64,000 bases of DNA. Source: Bemisia tabaci (lineage: Eukaryota > Arthropoda > Insecta > Hemiptera > Aleyrodidae). The translations under genes were made by a program, and so were the position numbers. How positions within the stretch are numbered: the first letter of the stretch is position 1; each line of letters begins with the position of its first letter. Under the pieces are notes generated by a model that worked only from the letters and a program-made list of their open reading frames with translations, searched no databases and was not told the DNA's origin. The stretch covers positions 60,356,851 to 60,420,850 of the forward strand of contig NC_092796.1 of the NCBI RefSeq assembly GCF_918797505.1. Direction: 5' to 3'. Positions 59,088 through 64,000 of this stretch are shown here, one piece after another.

Positions 59088-59207
59088 TCGCTCCTCTGAC
59101 ATAAGGGCGTATCTAAATTTCCACGTGAGCCCTGTGCCCCGTAGAACTCTATCCTTTCCGGGGTTCATGTGGAAATAGAGATACGCCCTGACGTCAGAGG
59201 AGCCACG
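59088..59207. repeat. Hairpin element (~45-bp arms)
   Basis: CTCCTCTGACATAAGGGCGT and TTTCCACGTGAGCCC at the left pair with GGGGTTCATGTGGAAA and ACGCCCTGACGTCAGAGGAG at the right, with a short loop. A diverged relative of the loop and right end lies at about 53225-53300 (GAGCCCTGT.., CCGGGGTTCAT). Confidence 0.75.
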
Positions 59208-61123
59208 ATTTAACGATGTACACGATGGTTCGACTAATTTTACCGTAAATCCACTTCCAAGCTCGAAAAGCTCTTAACGTTGAGACATGATACGACTCCC
59301 GATTGTAAAATGATGCGAGAGCCCACCTTTGTAATTAGTCAAATCCTCGACACAGTAATACGTATGAATACATAAGGGGGGTTGCCACACTGTCTGAGGA
59401 CTCTACTTGCGTAGGGAGCTTTTAGTCCACAGTATTGCAACCCTGCTTATGTACTCATGTAGAGACTTTGTTTAACGACAAGAGTAGATCTCTTAAAATG
59501 CTGTCTTGCACCACCCTTGCAGCCTCAACTTTGCGAGCTTTTAGTGGGCATCGCTGCTTCGATTGTAAAAAAAAACCCCATGGCACACTCGTATTTTTCG
59601 CGAGGGAGACTTCCAAAAAAAGGCCTTCCTTTTCTATCCTTTTCGGAGCTCCAAGAGACATATCGACACGTAACTAAATTGAAACCTCTTGATGATACAT
59701 GTCCTTGTTAGAAGTTCTTCCTGAACTTTGAAGATGATTTTGGTCATGCAGTATTGCAAATACATTGTCCAACAGTAAAATGTTTTTATGTATGCTGAAA
59801 ATGTAAACTTAGTACGGCTATTACCACAACCAGCTTTGAATAAAAATTATAGTAGTCTTTTCTCACTCAGAGGTTTCATTTTAACCACACAGTTTACTTA
59901 ATGAGCCACTAGACAAAGTATGAGTTGCAGTACTAAGTGACATATTTCCCTCTCAAAATTTCACGAAGAAAACGAATCACACAACGGGCAGTTTAGAAAT
60001 CAACCCCTAAACAAGATTAAGGTGTTTAAAATTGGATATATTTCTGTAACCAGAGACGTGTGGGAAAGATGGGGTGTGCTCGTTTGGAGTTGGATATGAA
60101 ACAATGTAAAAGTGGGCGTGATTCCTTTTGGGGAAATAGAAAAACAGAATTTTACGTTCTATCAAATAGATAACCAAGCGCCAGCTGTATGCGGCACTCA
60201 TGAGACGTGGACATGGCACAAGAGCGTTGTGGACAGGGCTCATGAGTTACAGCGGACCACGGAAGACCGCTGACGTCACTGGCGCTTCATAATTCCCAAG
60301 CATTCTAACGGCTCTCAACTAACGAGCACACCCCCTCTTTCCCACCCTTCTCTGATTCCGTTTAGCAGAAATACGTCCAATTATCATTGATGAAATGACA
60401 GAAATACGAATGACGCTACCTTAATGATCTACCTTCCATTTAATCTGTGTTAAAAATACTTGTTGGAGCTCTGGCAAGATCGCTGTCAGAGGCGGTTGGG
60501 TGTCGCAGAGCGCACAAAGGCACTATAAGAGCGACTTATTAGTAGTAGTAAAAATACTTATTAATCTCAATCAAGACTTTACTTCCGAACTTCTTGTTGC
60601 GTGAATCGTTTTCTACGTTAGATTTTGAAGAAGGGACTTGCGCCGTTTTCTTCTACCTCAGACCTTTGTCTAGTCGCCCATTCCCGGAATCCTGGAAAAG
60701 GGGTAACTTTTGAGGAGGCTCTTCGCAAAATATTGCGTTGAAACTCAATGCGCAGGGCACTGCATGAGCTTCCTTGGACAGCAGAAGACGACTCATCCGA
60801 ACGTGAGGTTGACCTAGAGATCAACTGGAGGCAGGTGTACGTGCTTTCTTGCTGCGAACTTGCTCTCTACGAAAGCAAGCACCGGGTGGAATTTAGCAAT
60901 TCCGGGCTATTTTGCAATAATTGCGGTGCGAAAGCGGTTCAAACATGGCAACAGCCGAAAACGCCATCTTCCGGCGAGGCATTGGTGCTGGCGGCTATGA
61001 GGTGCTGCTCTAGCGGTAGGTAGCGTGACGGAGAAAGTACCTATATCGTTTTATTAACGCATTAGTTTTAGACGCCGCTGCCGCAGCGAGTTGCAGGTTG
61101 CTCCCGCGCTCGTGCGTTTTTCC

Positions 61124-61200
61124 ACGCTCCTAAGCAACAACGCCGTACGAGCCTTCAAATCTTGCCGAATTTCCCCCGATAAAAATAGTTACTTTCGAGG
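61124..61200. mobile_element. MITE family A, left-end fragment
   Basis: Only one terminal arm is recognisable (CTAAGCAACAACGCCGTACGAG, shortened here as CAACGCCGTACGAG, then CTTGCCGAATTTCCCCCGA). No matching right arm was found nearby. Confidence 0.5.
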
Positions 61201-61914
61201 AAAGTTATGCATTGGTCGTAAGCAAACTGTCAGCAGATACTCAAATTTTGAAAATTCAAGAGGTCCAGTATGTTTTGACGAAGAGGTCTCGGATTTTCGA
61301 TATTTTGAACGTGAGAATTCATCGAACTACATACTATATTTGGGTTTTCCTTTTCAAAATGTTGCTATTATACTTGAAAGTTGTAAGTATCAAAATGATA
61401 AAAACTTTCTATTTTAACAAAACGTTGTATCTTTTGAACAGAATGCTCACTGCTCATGCTAGGATAAAAATCATTATTGCAACCACATAATGATACAATT
61501 TTTTAAAAATAATTCCTATCTAAGAAGACAAAGAAGTATTTTGTCCAGAATTAGCAGAAGAGTACATAGGTGGATTCAGACACTTCGAACGGGGGGACGG
61601 AAGGGGGAGAGGTCCAGGGGTCCTCCTCCCCCGATAATATTCGAAATTTAAAGCCCCTGATATGAAATTTGAGTCAATTTTGTCATGAGCATGAAAAAGT
61701 ACCAAATTTAAGCGTCCTTCCTTCTTTCTTCCTTCCCTTTCTCTTCATCCTTGTTTTCGGATCAATGGAGGGGGGGGGGGGTATGCGTCCCCTACGCCCC
61801 CCTTGATCCGCCTAGGGAAGAGTCAGAATTTCAATCCGAGTGACAATTCTTGATACTTCGCATTTGGATTTGACAAAATCCCTGATTTTATTATGCCAGC
61901 GATGCGTATTTTGC

Positions 61915-62064
61915 CTTGACATTTTCAGATGTTTTAGATTAAATTGGGAACAAAATTTTCCGATAAATTAGAGGAAAAATATTCAGGTTTTCTCCGGTAA
62001 AATCATGTTTCATTGAGGGGAATATGGCAATGTCTGAGGGCTCATAGGATGTTTTTCCTGAGGA
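61915..62064. mobile_element. MITE family A, right-end fragment
   Basis: The right arm is recognisable (ATATGGCAATGTCTGAGGGC, CATAGGATGTTTTTCCTGAGG). The left arm is absent or too diverged to place. Confidence 0.5.
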
Positions 62065-62202
62065 CGGCCCGACGGTGACTTTCTCGCACCTGTTGGCAGA
62101 GCCGCGGCGGCCCGGCCCGGTAGCGACAGCGGCTGCCGCGGGCTCGAAATTGACCGCAGCTATTTACACTGTCGACCGCAAAAAAGGAGGGAAATAAAAC
62201 CG

Positions 62203-62250
62203 AAGTGGAGGAGGAGGAGGAGGAGGAGGAGGAGGAGGTGGAGGTGGAGG
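62203..62250. repeat. (GGA)n microsatellite
   Basis: About a dozen GGA triplets grading into GGTGGA. Frames across it give poly-Glu or poly-Ser and should not be read as protein. Confidence 0.9.
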
Positions 62251-62358
62251 TGGCGGTCGGCGCGGAGATTTGTTTAAAGCCGAGAAAAGCGAAAACAAGG
62301 CGAAGGCGAGGTGACTCAATAGAGTTCGGCAACGACTCAACGAGGAAGCAGAAATCCA

Positions 62359-63055
62359 CCAGTGGCGAGGCTTGCTTTGCGATGCATCGATTCATCTGCC
62401 ATTTCAGGGTGTCTAGAAAGTTAAGAAAAAAATTCCCTGATTTCCCTGACGAAAACGACCAAAAAACCGGAGAAAAATTCAAAATACCCTGACAGGTGGA
62501 AAAAATAATTCCCCGACAAAAAGGGAAAACATTCCTAGTTTTTCGACACGTTTGAACTGATTAGATGTACAGTAAGAATTTTTGTCATGTTTTAGGAATA
62601 ATGTATTAAAATAGAGCAACATACACGGCGCCTAAACTTATGCGAGATATTTTTGCCTCATTTGTAAAATTTAAAAGACATCAGCAGAAATTCACGTGAA
62701 AATTTTGGTAGAGAACATTGGTAGAGGAATCTCCGGCAGAGAATTAAATCTATCGCGAAACATTTGCCGAAAAATCCGTGTTTTTCGAATTCCCTGACGT
62801 TTCCCTGACACAAAAATCGCTTGCAAAATCAAATTCCCTGACATGTCGAATTTTTGCAGATTCCCTGACGTTTTCCCTGATTTCTCTGATTTCCCTGACA
62901 TTTCCCGGTTTTCCCGGTCGCTAGACACCCTGCATTTGAACCTATGGAAAAGGATCGATAAACAGAGTGTTCGCAACGAACGCCTTAATAACCGATTCTT
63001 TACCACAGCTTCAAATGGGGAAATATCGACAATCGATCATTCACGCCTCACCACT
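62359..63055. mobile_element. Family G element split by a nested insertion
   Basis: Left part 62359-62404 (CCAGTGGCGAGGC, GATGCATCGATTCATCTGCC) and right part 62933-63055 (TTGAACCTATGG, AAGGATCGAT, GTTCGCAACGAACGCC, ATCGACAATCGATCATTC, GCCTCACCACTG) together rebuild an element like the 53.0 kb copy. The 528-bp insert lies between CATTT repeats. Confidence 0.78.
62405..62932. mobile_element. hAT-like non-autonomous element, nested (528 bp)
   Basis: Ends CAGGGTGTCTAG and CTAGACACCCTG; CATTT occurs immediately outside both ends (62400-62404 and 62933-62937). The interior repeats TTCCCTGA(C/T) about ten times and encodes nothing. CAGGG-type ends suit hAT elements from family knowledge, but hAT transposases usually give 8-bp duplications, so the 5-bp repeat leaves the superfamily open. 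Confidence 0.75.
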
Positions 63056-64000
63056 GAAATGCACGGCCCTAGAAAACGATGCCTGACAATGTCGACGCGA
63101 CAGTAGAACAAAACCGCGGGGCGATGCGTGATAAAGTCGATGTGATGAGCGCTGCCGCCTCGGAAGAATTTAATACCTTCATTGTGTCGTCATCAGAGAA
63201 ACGTTCCACTAAATTTTTATCGGGTCTCGGCCTGTCACACAGTTCAAAATGTTCGTGTTTATGGTTAATTTGGGTTACTTTGAGTTACATGAGGTTACTC
63301 CGAGACATCTGGGAATGAAAAACTTGTTCTACTGAGGTAATGAACTCATGTTTCTCTAATTAAGGGGCTGTTATCCCCCTGGATCCTGGAATTGCTTGAT
63401 AAAAAAGTATAAACGATGAAAATTTTTCGCGAGGAACGCGTTCCTGAGCTTAAAAAAGCTCGAAACAGCTTTAATGACTGACAAAAAGGAGCTCAGTGTT
63501 GTAATGATGAGAGGAACGTTTCTCGTTAGCGATCTCCTTATGACGTCATGAAAGATTCTCATGGTTTCAACCACCGTGAATCTAGTATCATGGCTGATGT
63601 ACGACCGGAATGTATACTTATAAACAATGGCAGGCGAAAGGATCACGGGTCAATGATCCTTGTGACGTCAAGAAATCTGTTGGCGCGATATTTTTCGTTT
63701 GAAATGGAGTTGAACTTTCGGCAACTTAGTGAGTCGTTTTCCCACCTAAAATTTGGTTGAATGAAAAAAGGTAAAATACCTCATTTAACATTAAAATTCA
63801 AACACTCAAAAGTAAGGTTTCCTCATTTTCTACGTGTTTTACGAAAATGAATTGAAAAGCAAAATGCGATTGATTTGGTAGTAAAACGCGCATTATCGTT
63901 TGGGATCTGGTGAGGGGCAAACGAGACAGGACCGCTAGCCATGCCGCATTCGTTCTGCTCAAGAGAGACACCGAGACGGTCAACATGCTCCTTCGCACGA

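Larger units (their letters stand above)
49874..64000. other. Gene-poor region rich in short mobile elements
   Basis: No coding region supported on either strand. It holds MITEs (50649, 61124 partial, 61915 partial), a foldback (52500), TIR elements (53033, 56411, 57803), a degenerate tandem repeat (55080-55885), a hairpin (59088), and the nested pair at 62359-63055. A CpG-rich patch at 55960-56260 and a (GGA)n microsatellite at about 62203-62250 stand out in composition. Confidence 0.6.

Noticed and set aside
60748..61023. Plus-strand frame of 91 codons with several Cys residues
   Set aside because: Cysteine spacing fits no zinc-finger pattern I can name, and there is no splice or codon evidence.
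62042..62492. Frames of 146 and 95 codons over the GGA repeat
   Set aside because: They are driven by poly-Ser or poly-Glu from the microsatellite and extend into mobile-element sequence.

Overview
The window is eukaryotic nuclear DNA, almost certainly from an arthropod and perhaps a hemipteran such as a whitefly. The host call is an inference from the gene and repeat style; no marker gene fixes the species. The evidence is one gene split into short exons with GT..AG introns of up to about 10 kb, AT-rich non-coding DNA, and many short inverted-repeat elements. There is no prokaryotic gene organisation, operon, CRISPR array, rRNA or tRNA that I could recognise.

Layout. (1) 1-13,419 is a satellite: about 28.5 head-to-tail copies of a 470-471 bp monomer, running off the left edge and ending in a 500-N assembly gap (13,420-13,919). 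Most copies are nearly identical; a block near 7-9.3 kb and copies near 11.2-13.1 kb are more diverged. Each intact monomer has two GGCGCGCC sites, a small hairpin, a 14-bp perfect palindrome and one open minus-strand frame of 151 codons. (2) 13,920-15,430 is the 3' flank and probable 3' UTR of the next gene. (3) 15,431 to about 41 kb, minus strand, is a class II Rab11-FIP gene (Rab11-FIP3/4, Drosophila nuclear fallout, nuf). Seven 3' exons (one of them a 30-nt candidate cassette) encode a long coiled coil and the C-terminal Rab11-binding domain. They can be entered from two 5' sides: a short-isoform first exon at 20,820-21,074, or a long-isoform path through exons at 30,183-30,300, 36,331-36,366 (36 nt) and, less surely, 40,721-40,974. 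All splice phases close exactly. (4) About 41-64 kb has no gene I can support. It is intron or intergenic DNA with one possible minus-strand 5' exon near 49.7 kb.

From 20 kb to 64 kb the window is a graveyard of non-autonomous elements. I distinguish at least seven inverted-repeat families: a ~245-bp MITE (seven full and two partial copies), two foldback families sharing CACTGG ends, a ~950-bp TIR element (two copies), a ~240-bp element with AGAAAGGAACCAAG-type ends, a ~155-bp element, and hAT-like elements with CAGGGTGTCTA ends. There are also several single-copy foldbacks. One hAT-like element lies inside another element with a 5-bp target duplication, giving a clear relative age.

Most worth a second look: the satellite with its conserved frame and dyads; the 30-nt cassette exon placed just before the Rab11-binding helix; the two 5' entries into the nuf coiled coil; and the nested and duplicated mobile elements.
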